Shown here piece after piece: positions 12,704 to 24,764 of a stretch of DNA of 64,000 nt. Each line of letters opens with the position of its first letter. Positions within the stretch are counted from its first letter, which is position 1. Source of the stretch: Calendula officinalis (taxonomy: Eukaryota; Streptophyta; Magnoliopsida; Asterales; Asteraceae); NCBI GenBank assembly GCA_963853835.1, contig OY970822.1:88641135-88705134 (forward strand), in the 5' to 3' direction. The notes beneath the pieces were generated by a model. The model was not told where the DNA came from. It saw only the letters and a program-made list of their open reading frames with translations, and did not search any database. The position numbers and the translations under genes are program-made.

Positions 12704-15119
12704 ATCTTCTGTGTGTTTAAGTTGTATATATTCTTCATTTGGTATTTCGGTGTACCAGATGTGTGAATTACTTGAATAAAAATTGGTTTTATGTATGTAT
12801 TAATTTTATTATGTGTGTCGCCCAAAACTATAAATTGAAAGGACGTATGGTTCATTTGATTAGGGAACGGGAAACCCAAGTTGTCATATGTCAAAATGAA
12901 AAGAAAACTTTCTTTTGCTAGCCGGGCTAGAAAATCTAAATAGAAAGAAATGCACTATTTGGTTATAAGTTAGATTTGGACGCAACCTTTTGAGAGTTGC
13001 GGGTCGTTGTCGCTGCATGAGTAGTGATAGCTCACGCTCAAAAGTTCTCGAGGCCAAGGGTGGTCAAACCGTCATTCCAGGATTTGTAGTCGAGTACATT
13101 TTCAATCATGTTACCTAGCCAAAATTGTCACCTCATGTATGTGTGTGTATGCTTCTTTCCATATATAGAAGTCCTAGCTAGGATCACAATTAAATTATTT
13201 ATAGGCCATCATACATCAACATATAGAGATGGCTGGACATAATCGTTTAATCTTAGTTAATAAATAATGTATTTGCTAATAATTAATGGCACGGTCTTTC
13301 TTTAATGGTGCGAAAGGTTAACAATGGAGGACCCCGAAAAAAAACTGAAAGATGTCACCGGCCAGTTGCATATTTTTTTTCCAGTTATGTCACATACACT
13401 AAAAAAAAGTTTCAAAAATATTTTAATATTATTCAGAAAAATTTCAGGGTCGCACGGACAACTTTGTGCACCATACTAGGTCCTCCCTTGAGGGTTAATG
13501 ATGTGATCTTCCTTTAATGGTGTGAAGTATTAGTGGTGCGGTTGGCTCTTTGAATGATGCGAAGTTTCTTGGTGCGGTGTTTTACGCACCAAATTAATGT
13601 TTTAACCACATCAACAAACCTCACTGTCTTTTAACCCTATTTTTTTTTAATTCCATTCAAGAAAGTTGTCTTAATGCCCATTTGATAAACCATAAAGTTC
13701 TTATGAGCGATCAGCGATCGTTGTACTTTTTGAAAAAGTTAACTCTAGTCATTTTACTTTTTTTATAAAAATCATTCTACTACTCGATTATTAATTATGA
13801 ATACTAAACTTATTTAAAAAAAATACACATAGGTCACTTGGGTAACATACAACATATTAACAATAGTTTAACACCATTATTTAACAGTATTTTCGCAAAG
13901 TACACTGACCAAATATTTTCGCAAAGTATACTGACCAAATTGAACTTTTTCAGAAACTACAGTTACCTCGAGGTGCATTAACACTAAAACTTCACAAGTC
14001 CAAATGATAAAGAATGGGAGTAGAAGGGTGAAAAATTATAGCTATATATTGATTGAGAGTAAATCCAAATCTGCTAACACTTGTGTGGAGGACCACTATA
14101 AATTTAAACCAAAACACCCAACACAGCTATAAAGAAGCAAGACCAAGTAAGTGTACCAATCTTGGTCCTAGATCTCTCATCGCCCACATATCCTAAACTG
14201 TTGTCCTTGTAATATATCTGTTACATATGTCATATGTGGACCACTGTGGTGTAGTTCCATCTCATCAACATCAGGTAAAGGTAAATATATAAAATGGTAA
14301 TTAAAAAATAGTTTTTGAATACTATTTTTATCTTCTTTTAAGTTCAAGCAACGTGTCTTCTATAATTCCTGCAGAATATAGCAAAAATATATTTTACATT
14401 AATTTTGCAAATTTTGATTTTCATATGTGTGTTTATTTTTTCCGGATATTATTGATAACTTTAGGCAATTTCTTAATATATTATGCATTAATATATTATA
14501 AAAAAAAAAGCAAAAGAAATTTATCGCCAAAACAAGTGTTAATAGTGACTGATTTTCGACGGACTTCACGTCTCTTTTTCATCGTTGCAAAGAATAACAT
14601 GGATTTAGATCTTTCAAACATGTTCAACAAAAGAAAAAGAATTTAGGGAGAAAAAACACTCAAATTTCTTCAAATAAAAAACTAATTCTTCCTGATTCTT
14701 AAACAAACATTAAATAAGACCAAAATCTTCGAACGGGCCAAAAAACACAAATAGGCCGAAATGATTCAGTGCAACTATTTTCTTTACACGACCCTCAACT
14801 TTAAGCAACAAAAGAGCCCGTTCATGCATAACTTGTCTTTCTCTTTGAACACAACCGTATAATTATTCCATTTCAATGCATACAATCTATATTACTAAGC
14901 ATACAAACTAAACCATGATGTTTTTTATGTTTTGATATAACCTAATGATATCATCTGAATTGGGTTTTCTTAATTACATTTCATAAAACGTGGTGCTATA
15001 GCGATGCTGACGGTATGTTATAATTAATGATCTCTATAGTTGGATGACGGTGGCTATTACCGTGGTCTCTTATCGTCAATGCCGGATCTCTAAAGTGGCC
15101 ATGGCCAATTCTTTTACTC
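12704..15119. other. Intergenic, nothing recognised
   Basis: About 2.4 kb with no supported gene. Two related GGTGCGAAG/ATGGTGTGAAG words near 13300-13580 hint at an old element, but I could not place ends. ORFs at 13305 and 14353 are AT-rich and motif-free. Confidence 0.5.
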
Positions 15120-15126
15120 ATAATAT

Positions 15127-15686
15127 GGGGTGCTCATTGGGTTATCGGGTCGAATTAAAACTCTTATCAGGTTCGGTCCGTCGGGTTTGAGGTAAATAAA
15201 AAATCTAACCCGAAACCCGACCCGATAAGGATTCGGGTTTGTCGGGTTCGGGATGGCCGGGTTTCGTGTTTGTTGGGTTGAACCGATCGGGTTGGTCGGG
15301 TTACACTTGAGTTAGGTATTTTCGGTAAAAATTAAAGAAATTATTTAATATATTGAATTTTATGTGTTTTTATTTAACACTTGTAATTGTTAATTGATTT
15401 TTATTGAATGATTTATCATATAATTTGCTAATTAATTGATTTAATAGTAAAAATATCTTAATTTTTATAGGAAATAAAACACTTAAACTTTAATCGGGTC
15501 GAATCGGGTCAACCTGAACCCGACAAAAGTAAGAAATTCTAACATGAAACCCGACCCGATAACGAATCGGGTTGCTCAGGTGGGTTTAAAAAACCCAATA
15601 ATAGCATGGGATCCGAATAGACCCGACCCGATTAGCATAATCGGGTTCGGATTTAAATCGGGTCAGATCGACCCTTTAGCCACCCC
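15127..15686. mobile_element. hAT-like foldback MITE built from CGGGT words
   Basis: About 560 bp with termini GGGGTGCTCATTGGG and CACCCC, and arms made of reiterated TCGGGT/ACCCGA words (for example ACCCGACCCGATAA). An AT-rich loop lies at about 15320-15480. It is flanked by ATAATAT on the left and ATAATAG on the right, a near-match rather than a clean 8-bp duplication. Its architecture resembles the elements at 6033, 35047 and 42560. Confidence 0.65.
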
Positions 15687-15768
15687 ATAATAGATAAACG
15701 TTGATAACTTAATTAATGATCTTTGAAAAAACTTTCCAAAAATTGGAAACAAAGTGTTTAAAATCTTA

Positions 15769-16637
15769 GGTGCTGTTTGTTTTTTTAGAGCAAAAAGATC
15801 CGCGGTCTGCGGACCACATCTGCTAAGTGTTGTAGCTTCTAAGGTGGACCAAAGGTCTGCAGTCTGCATCAAAACTGATGTTTGTTTTTAACATCTGCAC
15901 ATTTAGAATTAGGGAAAAATTAGGGCACAATTGAGGGCAAAATTAGGGCGGACACAAGAGAGAAGCTGAGAGAGAGAGACAGTTGCGACAGAGAGAGAGA
16001 GACGGAGAGAGAGAGTGGCGGTGAAAGAGAGAGTCGGAGAGAGAGATACACGACAGAGAGAGAGAGAGAGAGAGAGAGATGCGACAGAGAGAGAGCTGCT
16101 GAGAAAGAGGCGGAGAAAGAGAACAGATCACCGGAGAACGACGCCGGAGAGGAGAACGACGCCGGAGAGGAGAACGACGCCGGAAAACGAAGCCGGCGAC
16201 TCCATTTCGCCTGATTCATCACCGTAAGCTTAATCTAGAAGAGAGAGAGACCTACGGAGGGGGAGAGAGAGAGACGACCATGGAGGATTCACCACCGGCG
16301 ACTGGCCTGACGACTCCGACGATGGTTGATCTCCGGTGAAGAGGGTTCGCCGGCGACTGCCAAGGGGAGAGGAATACGACTGGAAGATTTGGGGTAGAGT
16401 GTTGGGGGAGAGGAATGGAGGAGCAGATCTTGAAGACGCTTTTCTTCTTTCTTTTTTTTCCCCTGCAGATCCAAAAAGCTATTTCCCAAGTCTGTGCGGT
16501 ACAGACCTTGCGCAGATGTTTTTGTGTCTGCGGGCTTCTAAAAAACAAACATCTCCATAAATGCTTTTCTGCCCGTGGTCTGCGCCGCGCAGACAAAAGA
16601 TCTCACGCAGACCTTTTGCCAAAAAACAAACAACACC
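15769..16637. mobile_element. Harbinger-type element with GA-repeat interior
   Basis: An 869-bp element flanked by TTA on both sides. The ends GGTGCTGTTTGTTTTTTAGA and, reversed, GGTGTTGTTTGTTTTTTGGC are a clear TIR, and the subterminal GGTCTGCG words are inverted between the arms. The interior holds a GAGA microsatellite (about 15960-16110) and an 18-bp unit GAGAACGACGCCGGAGAG repeated near 16130-16185. ORFs across it on both strands are low-complexity serine/arginine translations, not genes. Confidence 0.75.
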
Positions 16638-16685
16638 TTAGTGATCAGGTTGTAATTTCTTTTTCTTTTTTGTTACATGATTTTA

Positions 16686-16893
16686 GAGGCTGTTTGGGAA
16701 TTTATTTGAAAAGTCTAAAGTAAGGAGTTCTCACTTTTCAACTAGCTTATTAAATTTTCACTATAAATAATACAATAAATCAATAAGCTAAAATAAACAT
16801 TACTTCTTAAATTTACTTTTTAAAATTAATAGTCAATAAGGAGTTTTGCTTAAAAGCACTTTTGAAGTTAAATAAGCACATCCAAACATACTC
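16686..16893. mobile_element. Tourist-type MITE A
   Basis: A 208-bp element between TTA trinucleotides, with ends GAGGCTGTTTGGGAATTTAT and, reversed, GAGTATGTTTGGATGTGC. The TTA target and the GTTTGG motif fit PIF/Harbinger (Tourist) MITEs. A second such element begins 25 bp further on. Confidence 0.65.
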
Positions 16894-16918
16894 TTAATTT
16901 TCTTTCAAAATACTCTTA

Positions 16919-17289
16919 GAGGGTGTTTGGGAATGCTTCAAAAAGTGACTTATTAACTTATTAACTTTTCAAAAAGTTAATAAGTCAATAAGTTATTTGT
17001 GTAAAGTTAAAAGTCCTTTTCAAATGACTTTTTGTAAAGCTTTGAAAAGTTATTTTTAAAAAGTAAGAGGGTAGTAACTTTTCAAAACAACTTATGACTT
17101 TTTGAGCACAAATTACACAAGTACCCCTTAATGACCTATCAAAACATACCTCCTCTTCACTTCCTGACTTCCCTTTTTAGTCATTTTACACCAAAAAGCT
17201 AATTCAAACACATTTTAAAAAATAACTTATCAACTTTTCAATAACAATAAGTTAATAAGCTAAAAGTATGATTTTCTCGAAATCACGCC
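16919..17289. mobile_element. Tourist-type MITE B
   Basis: A 371-bp element flanked by TTA, with ends GAGGGTGTTTGGGAATGC and, reversed, GGCGTGATTTCGAG. AACTTATTAAC words recur inverted between its arms. It probably belongs to the same superfamily as the neighbour at 16686. Confidence 0.6.
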
Positions 17290-17714
17290 TTAAGGGAATA
17301 AACCTCACATCCTTTTTCCGTTTAACGAAAAGTCCTCAACAAGACTCGAACCACAGAACTTGTCAAAGAAAACTTCAAAGATTATTTTTGGTGGCTAGTT
17401 AATTTATACCAACTATCTGTCTATAACTATATGAGACATATATGTAGGTTTTTCGTAAAGAGCTACGTTAATGCTTTTGGCTTTCGAATAATAATATTCA
17501 AGTTTGCTTATATAAAACAAAGAACGATCACTTACTTCGTATAACATAATCCTTGATTTCGATACATCAGACAAAGAGTTCCTTAGACTCGTAATTGTAA
17601 ACAAACTCATATATTTTAATTATATAGAGTTGTCTTAAAGAAAGTTCAAGAGTTTTGCATAATCTAAAGGGACAAATTCTAGTCATTGGATCAAAAAAGG
17701 TCAAGATCAAATTC

Positions 17715-18670
17715 CTTAGCCACTGCCACCTACAGCCACCGCCGGCCGTCTCCGGCCACGGCCCGCCGCCGCCGCTCGCTGCCGCCCGTCGCCTCCGACC
17801 ACTGCAGATCGCCGCCGCCGATCACCGCCGTCCGCCGTCGGTGCGGCGGCGGCGGCGGTGGTGGCTGACAGTGAAGGTGCTGGTGGTAATGGGGGTGGTG
17901 GTGGTATTGATGTATTGAAACACATGTGATTCACTAAAACACAAGTGTTCCAAAATACAAACGATAATATTACTTCGAAGAACATGCGTTTCAAGTCACG
18001 AAACACATGTGTTTCAAGTCACTAAAAACATGAGTTTTTAAAACACATGGGAGCATACGAAGCACATGTGTTTCAAGTCACGAAACACATGTGTTTCACT
18101 AAAAACATGAGTTTCCAAAACACAAGGGAGCATACGAACTACGAAGCACATGTGTTTCAAAAGGTGAAACACATGTGTTTCAAGTCACGAAACACATTTA
18201 TTTCAAGTCACTAAAAACATTAGTTTCTAAAACACAGGGGAGCATACGAAGCACATGTGTTTCAAGTCACGAAACACATGTGTTTCACTAAAAACATGAG
18301 TTTCTAAAATATAGAGGAGCATACGAACTACGAAGCACATGTGTTTAATTCAAGTCATTAAAAACATTAGTTTTTAAAACACAGGGGAGCATACAAAGCA
18401 CATGTGTTTCAAGTCACGAAACACATGTGTTTCACTAAAAATATGAGTTTCTAAAACACAGAGGAGCATACGAACTACGAAGCACATGTGTTTCAAGTCA
18501 CGAAACACATGTGTTTCACTAAAAATATTAGTTTCTAGAACATAGGGGAGCATACGAACTACGAAGCACATGTGTTTCAAAAGGTGAAACACATGTGTTT
18601 CAAATCACGACCACCACCGCCCGCGGCCACCTCCGGCCGCCGTCTGCCGCCGCCCGCCGGAGGTGGGTGG
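17715..18670. repeat. CACATGTG palindrome array between CCG-rich arms
   Basis: From about 17915 to 18605 a unit of roughly 70-110 bp repeats about seven times. Each unit carries GGAGCATACGAA, one or two copies of the palindrome AAACACATGTGTTT, and CACTAAAAACATGAGTTT. Unit starts fall near 18050, 18128, 18239, 18316, 18386, 18462 and 18548. CCG/GCC-rich blocks flank the array (about 17715-17870 and 18605-18670), and GGTGG plus TATTGATGTATTGAA / TATTGATATGTTGAAG occur at both sides. CACATGTG is an E-box-type bHLH core. Short ORFs here simply translate the repeats. No TE superfamily could be assigned. Confidence 0.8.
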
Positions 18671-19086
18671 GGTATTGATATGTTGAAGCAAATGTGTTTG
18701 TATGGAATACCTTGAATATTTACCTAATTATATAATATATAATATTATATTTGAAGGACATTTAAACGTTCATTTTCAAAATTACAGTGGAAAAAGGAAT
18801 ACCCCTTGTATTCAATATCTCTATGGGGTAAAGAAGGTTCAAAAATAGTATAATAAAAAATATTATTTAAATTAAACGAGTGTGCTCCGGCCCTAATTAA
18901 TTTTTCCCTATTCTTTTTAACAACAAACACACTCTCAAATCTACATTATATACTAAATTCATAATCGTGTGGCACATTTAATCACTTTTAGCTAAACTAT
19001 AAGTCCTTTAGTGATTTTCCCTAGTTAAGTTCTTTTTAATCAAACTCCATTTCTCCTAATTTATTGAATTATATGAACGTACATTT

Positions 19087-19894
19087 TGTAGGAGCTAATA
19101 CCAATTTTCATTAATAAAATACAATTACAATAAGGAAATTGACGAATACGTTTACAAAAGATTGAAACAAAATAAAATAGAACAAACAAGTTACAAAGTT
19201 TTGGTTGAGTCTCGTGAAATTCACGATCCCCTTAAAATAGATTCGTTGTCTATTTCCCAAGGTAAAACAACCGAGTAGTTTTACACTACCGGATACAATA
19301 CCGAGATTGAGAGAGTTTTCTTAGAGAGAAAGCTGTGAAAGAAGAGAAGTAGGTGTAGAAGGTGTATCTACAAATGAGACCCAAGGTCTTCTTTTATAGT
19401 GCAGAATGCCAAGTGATGTTTAATCAAAACATTAAATGCATTCAATAATATTAAATAAGAAATCAAAACAGTAATCTGCACTAATTGCAGAATATTCGTA
19501 ACTGTTCTGCTCAGTCCAGGAACTCAGTCCGAGAAGTCAGTATCAGAAGTCAGTGCAGCAGCTCAGTATCAGACTGCTGCTGCGCAGATCAGGCGGTCAG
19601 TACGAGCACACTGCAGTGTCGACTAGATGCAAAAAATTGACCCGCACGAGCCCGGAATTTCGGAGCTGCATTCGTGTCCGCAGGTCGCTCGGGCGTACAC
19701 GAGTTCAAGCAACTTCCAACCTTATAAACCAACAAATGATTTCATCTTTTTCCTATGTGGGATACTCTCCCACATCCCCACTTCCAATATTTCTTTTATC
19801 AAACACCCTACTTTGAGAGTCGATATCTCATTCACCACAACTCGACTTTGGACACGCTATATACCGTTGCGTAGCTCTCATATAGGAGAACACA
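19087..19894 (-). repeat. Probable solo LTR (minus strand)
   Basis: Read on the minus strand the segment runs TGTGTTCTCC...TCCTACA, contains ACTATAAAAGAAG as a TATA-like promoter (about 19390-19400) followed by a C/T-rich leader, and ends in an AT-rich region with ATTTTATTAATG. This is how a Copia-type LTR is organised. I could not find a matching 5-bp duplication, so the ends are tentative. ORFs at 19553-19908 are not supported as genes. Confidence 0.45.
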
Positions 19895-19911
19895 AAGCTA
19901 CTAACTAATAA

Positions 19912-19912
19912 C

Positions 19913-19997
<85 letters not shown>
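19912..19997. repeat. (AT)n microsatellite
   Basis: An almost pure AT dinucleotide tract of about 85 bp, ending some 130 bp upstream of the zinc-finger gene start codon. Its length is probably polymorphic. Confidence 0.95.
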
Positions 19998-20001
<4 letters not shown>

Positions 20002-20188
20002 TATAGGTTCAAAGTTTGTGAAAAATCATTTATCACAACTTTTTCCAAGACATTTCACCCCCACATATATCACAATCCTTCCGCATTAAAATTTCCAAAT
20101 TCCCCATAGCCACCACCACCGTCGCCCACCATGGAAAAACCCCATCAAGAAACTCATGATTTCATGAACGTCGACTCTTTCTCTCAAC

Positions 20189-23100
20189 TGTTAATTATAA
20201 TATCAAATGTTAACAGGGAAACTCGATAATATTATTCAATGATAAAGCTGCTATTTATAGCAGAAGATTACAACTGAAAAAGAGTAGAATACGTTTATCT
20301 ACCTAACTTCCTAAAAGACTGCATTTCTCCTATAGACCAGGGAATACAGCTTATTCTAGTGTAACGTACACTTATTTGAATTATTCTCAATACCCCCTCT
20401 TAATTCAAAGACCCGTTAACCCAAGTCTTCCTCTTAAGTACTCGAACTGTTCCGTCCCAACAGCCTTCGTAAGTATATCAGCAACCTGCTCTTGTGATGT
20501 GCATGAAACCAGCTCAATTTGGAGTCCTTCTACTAGAGTTCGAATGTGATGGAATTTGGTATCAATATGCTTAGTTCGAGCATGATACCCCTGATTCTTT
20601 GAGAGGAATACGGCCGACATATTATCACAAAAAATCTGAGTAGCCCCCTCTTGTTCATGACCCAACTCGAATAAGATTTTCCTCATCCATGTAGCTTGAC
20701 ATGCAGCTGCTGTAGCTGCTACATATTCTGCTTCTGTGGTTGACAAAGCCACTATGTCTTGTTTCTTTGAGCTCCATGCAACCGCAGCAGTACCAAAAGA
20801 AAACACATTGGCTGAGGTGCTTTTTCTGTCTTCTACTGAACTAGCAAAGTCACTATCGGTGTATCCAATCAATCTTATACTTTCTGTTTTTTCATACCAT
20901 AAACCCAGATTTATGGTTCCCGCAATGTACCTCAAAACACGTTTTGCTGTTCCCATATGGTACACCGAAGGTTTCTGCATATACCTTGAGATGACACTTA
21001 CAGCAAATGCAATATCCGGCCGTGTATGTGTGAGATAGATCAGTCCCCCAACTAAACTTCTAAACATATATTCATCTGCCGCATCTCCTCCATCTTCAGC
21101 TTGCAGTTTATCATTTGTATTCATCGGAGTGGACACTGGTTTGCATTGTTCCATGTTAAATCTTTTTAGCATATCGTGAGCATACTTTTGTTGTGATACA
21201 AACGTCCCAGCAGCCTGTTGTTTAACTTCCAAACCAAGGAAGTAACTTAGCACCCCGATATCAGTCATCTCGAATTCACTAATCATTTTCTGCCTGAATT
21301 CAGTGAGCAATTTCTTTGAGGAGCTCACATACACTATATCATCAACATACAAACACACAATAATAACTTCACTTGGTCCGGTTCGTTTGATGTATAAGGT
21401 GGGTTCATTTTGACTTCTTTTGTAGCCATGTTGCACAAGATAGCTATCGATTCTGCTATACCAAGCTCGTGGAGCTTGTTTCAACCCGTAGAGTGCTTTG
21501 TGTAACTTGAACACTTTTTCTTCTTGCCCATCTAACTCGAACCCGGGAGGTTGTGTGACATACACTTCCTCTTTTAATACCCCATTCAAAAATGCAGATT
21601 TGACATCAAATTGATAAGCCATCCACCCCTTTTGTGCAGCTAAAGCCAAGACCATTCTAATGGTTTCAAACCGAGCAACCGGGGAAAACGTTTCTTCGTA
21701 ATCTATCCCGCTTTGTTGAGAATATCCTTTGGCTACGATGCGAGCTTTATGCCTTTGTACGCTGCCATCTGCATGAAACTTGAGTTTAAATACCCATTTA
21801 AGACCAATAGCTTTCTTACCGGGTGGAAGATGTGTCAAGGACCACGTTTTATGATGTTCAAGTGCTGCGATTTCCTCCTTCATAGCATTTTTCCACTCTG
21901 TCACTTTTATGGCATCTTGATATGAGCTTGGTTCCACTGCTGATAGAGCAAACTGACAAGCTTCATAATTGAGGATTGGTGAAGTGGAATTATAAATATC
22001 AACAAGTGTGCGCACCCGGAGAGGTGGCTCACTATCACTACCATTTGCACTTGATTCATGGGTTCCACTTTGACTAGTTTCTCCTTCACTTCGACCTGTT
22101 GAGGGTGACCCAGCTGAACTAGTGCTCGGTGTATGGGTTTGGTCATTAGGAGCTGGAGTTTCATTATTGGGCATAAAATTAATTTCTTTTTCTTCAAACA
22201 CAATTCCTTTAACATATGTAGTACCATCTTGATTATTTTCAGCTTTCATGTTTTCATCCCATGATCCCTGCTCATAGAAAACTACATCTCTGCTTGTTAG
22301 TATAACCCTTTTATTAAGGTCAAATAACCTGTAGGCCTTTGAGTTAGGTGAATACCCAACAAACACACATTTTCTTGATTTTGCATCTAATTTCTTGCGT
22401 ATTTGAGATGGAACAAGAGCATATGCTATACAACCAAAAACTTTTAAGTGACTTACAGATGGTTTAGTTCCATACCACATTTCGTATGGAGTTTTGTCAG
22501 GGATAGCTGATGTAGGTGACAATGACAAGAGATATACCGCAGTAGCGATAGCTTCCCCCCAAAACTCATTTGAGAGCCCTTTTGTTTGAAGCATGCACCT
22601 TGCCATTTCAACAACGGTTCGATTTTTTCTTTCTGCAATCCCGTTCTGCTCCGGTGTGTATGGAGCTGTTAGGTCACGATGTATGCCATGCTCGGCACAA
22701 AAATCGTTGAACAACCTTCCAACGAACTCTCCTCCTCGATCTGTTCGCAGAGTTTTGATCGAATACCCACTTTCTTTCTCTACTTTTATTTTAAACCTTT
22801 TAAACGATTCCAAACTTTCCGATTTCTTGCTCAAAAAATACACCCAACTCATACGTGTATAGTCGTCGGTTAGTAGAAAAAAATAGGAGTTACCTCCTAA
22901 TGACTTGGTCTGCATAGGACCAACAAGATCACCATGCACCAGTTGAAGTGGGAAGTCAGTTTTCCACGTGCGTGTTGGGAATGATCTTCTGGTCTGCTTC
23001 CCTAACACACACCCTTCACATTGATTAATATTGGTTATGGATGGAAGACCACTAACCATGTTATCTTTACTTAATTGTTGCATGGCTTGTTCATGTAGAT

Positions 23101-24764
23101 GGCCATAACGGTTGTGCCATAATAATGAGTCACTTCCATCAACAATTAGGGCAGTATCTACTTTACCAGCTATATCAAAAGGAAACGTGTTGTTTGGAGC
23201 CATTGGGACCATGCATGTAACTTTACCTGTTGACTTATGGGTAATAGTACATGCGTCATCATCAAACAATAGCTTGTACCCACTCCTCATTAGCTGCCCT
23301 ACACTAAGTAGGTTGTACCCTAAGTCAGGTGAGTAGTGCACATCATGTAGTACTTTGGTCTGCCCATTACCCATTTGCAGCTTCACCACTCCTTTTCCTT
23401 CGACTTGAATTCCTTTTCCATTTCCCAATCTGACACTTACTTTCAACTTTTCATTCAGACTTTTAAACAAATGTTTATAGCCTGTCATGTGGTTTGAACA
23501 CCCACTATCAACAAACCAAACATTATACTCTTTATCAACATTATTTGTGAGAGCCATATCATCATCATCACAATGGCTCATGAATGACTTATACCCATCT
23601 TTATCATCTTCATGGGTACTGCCATTATCGTCATCACAATGAGCCATAAATAGCTTATAATCATCTTCATCGATTTCTGTTTGATCAACAGCAGCATTGG
23701 CTTGTGGATCGAGCCAACATTCCGATCTAACATGACCGAATCGATTACAATTGTAGCACTGTACGCCACCTCTTCCACGTCCTCCAAATCTGCCTCGTCC
23801 TCTATTCCGACCACCACGAGCATACCGTCCTCTTCCTCTACCAAATGAGCCATCTCCTTCTCTTGCTTGAAAAGCCTTTTCTTCATCAACAATTTCCATA
23901 CTTCGATTGACTCTGACTTCATGTGACTGTAACGATCCCATAAGTTGATCGAAGGTAAGGACTGTTAGGTCCTTAGACTCTTCAATGGCAGTCACTACAT
24001 GGTCCCATTTGGTAGGCAGGCTGCGGAGTACTTTTTCAACAACCTGTTGGTCTGGAACATCTTCACCATAGGCTCTTTTTTGGTTTACAATCCTCATTAC
24101 CCTTGATAAAAAATCAGCAACTGCTTCATCATCTTTCATTTGGAGAGTTTCAAATTCTCTCCTCAACCCTTGCAGTTTCACCGTTTTCACTTTAGAATCA
24201 CCTTGATATTCAGTCTGCAAAACATCCCAGGCATTCTTGGCGGTCGTGGCAGCGGCTATGCGTGAGAAGATGCTGTCATGAACAGCTTGTTGAATGAGTG
24301 CTAGAGCACGGGCATCCTTCTTGTAATTCTCCCGTAATCTAGCGACATCTTCGTCTTCCTCTGAGAAACCTCTTGAGACAAAGTCCCAGAGTTCTTGTGA
24401 CCGCAAAACAGTCTTCACCCGAATGCTCCAAAACTCGTAGCCTTCTCCTTTGAACACTGGAAGAAGGACCTGATTGTTACTTGCAGATGCCATGACTCTC
24501 TTTTGGATTGTGTTTACTCTCGTTACTCACAGATCTTAGAACCCTGCTCTGATACCACAATGTTAATTATAATATCAAATGTTAACAGGGAAACTCGATA
24601 ATATTATTCAATGATAAAGCTGCTATTTATAGCAGAAGATTACAACTGAAAAAGAGTAGAATACGTTTATCTACCTAACTTCCTAAAAGACTGCATTTCT
24701 CCTATAGACCAGGGAATACAGCTTATTCTAGTGTAACGTACACTTATTTGAATTATTCTCAATA
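20189..24764 (-). mobile_element. Young complete Ty1/copia element, identical LTRs
   Basis: LTRs at 20189-20392 and 24561-24764 (204 bp each) read as identical. The duplication is TCAAC (20184-20188, 24765-24769). The primer-binding site (GCTCTGATACCA at about 24547-24558 on the plus strand, that is TGGTATCAGAGC) matches initiator tRNA-Met, and the polypurine tract is the reverse of CCCCCTCTT at 20393. Identical LTRs and an intact frame mean a very recent insertion, probably of an active family. It lies inside the coding exon of the C2H2 gene, in antisense orientation. Confidence 0.97.
20405..24493 (-). CDS. Copia gag-pol polyprotein, intact (TNT1-94-like)
   Basis: A 1362-aa uninterrupted polyprotein starting at an ATG (24493) just inside the 5' LTR/PBS. 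Domains by approximate residue: gag 1-220, RG-rich stretch then zinc knuckle CYNCNRFGHVRSEC (about 245), protease WFVDSGCSNHM (about 330), GAG-preintegrase HNRYGHLHEQ (about 460), integrase with DDYTRM, RTDRGGEF and EQNGIAERKNRT, reverse transcriptase ending in YVDDIVYVSS, RNase H with GYTDSDFA and FCDNMSAVFLS. All catalytic motifs I can recognise are present. It provides copying and integration for its own RNA. Together with identical LTRs it looks competent for movement. Confidence 0.95.
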   Translation of the reverse strand: MASASNNQVLLPVFKGEGYEFWSIRVKTVLRSQELWDFVSRGFSEEDEDVARLRENYKKDARALALIQQAVHDSIFSRIAAATTAKNAWDVLQTEYQGDSKVKTVKLQGLRREFETLQMKDDEAVADFLSRVMRIVNQKRAYGEDVPDQQVVEKVLRSLPTKWDHVVTAIEESKDLTVLTFDQLMGSLQSHEVRVNRSMEIVDEEKAFQAREGDGSFGRGRGRYARGGRNRGRGRFGGRGRGGVQCYNCNRFGHVRSECWLDPQANAAVDQTEIDEDDYKLFMAHCDDDNGSTHEDDKDGYKSFMSHCDDDDMALTNNVDKEYNVWFVDSGCSNHMTGYKHLFKSLNEKLKVSVRLGNGKGIQVEGKGVVKLQMGNGQTKVLHDVHYSPDLGYNLLSVGQLMRSGYKLLFDDDACTITHKSTGKVTCMVPMAPNNTFPFDIAGKVDTALIVDGSDSLLWHNRYGHLHEQAMQQLSKDNMVSGLPSITNINQCEGCVLGKQTRRSFPTRTWKTDFPLQLVHGDLVGPMQTKSLGGNSYFFLLTDDYTRMSWVYFLSKKSESLESFKRFKIKVEKESGYSIKTLRTDRGGEFVGRLFNDFCAEHGIHRDLTAPYTPEQNGIAERKNRTVVEMARCMLQTKGLSNEFWGEAIATAVYLLSLSPTSAIPDKTPYEMWYGTKPSVSHLKVFGCIAYALVPSQIRKKLDAKSRKCVFVGYSPNSKAYRLFDLNKRVILTSRDVVFYEQGSWDENMKAENNQDGTTYVKGIVFEEKEINFMPNNETPAPNDQTHTPSTSSAGSPSTGRSEGETSQSGTHESSANGSDSEPPLRVRTLVDIYNSTSPILNYEACQFALSAVEPSSYQDAIKVTEWKNAMKEEIAALEHHKTWSLTHLPPGKKAIGLKWVFKLKFHADGSVQRHKARIVAKGYSQQSGIDYEETFSPVARFETIRMVLALAAQKGWMAYQFDVKSAFLNGVLKEEVYVTQPPGFELDGQEEKVFKLHKALYGLKQAPRAWYSRIDSYLVQHGYKRSQNEPTLYIKRTGPSEVIIVCLYVDDIVYVSSSKKLLTEFRQKMISEFEMTDIGVLSYFLGLEVKQQAAGTFVSQQKYAHDMLKRFNMEQCKPVSTPMNTNDKLQAEDGGDAADEYMFRSLVGGLIYLTHTRPDIAFAVSVISRYMQKPSVYHMGTAKRVLRYIAGTINLGLWYEKTESIRLIGYTDSDFASSVEDRKSTSANVFSFGTAAVAWSSKKQDIVALSTTEAEYVAATAAACQATWMRKILFELGHEQEGATQIFCDNMSAVFLSKNQGYHARTKHIDTKFHHIRTLVEGLQIELVSCTSQEQVADILTKAVGTEQFEYLRGRLGLTGL

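Noticed and set aside
15920..16596. Serine- and arginine-rich ORFs on both strands
   Set aside because: They translate a GA microsatellite and a short tandem repeat inside a Harbinger-type element.
17915..18605. Possible CRISPR-like repeat array
   Set aside because: Repeats are degenerate, contiguous and palindromic with no unique spacers or cas genes, in a plant nuclear sequence; it is a tandem array.
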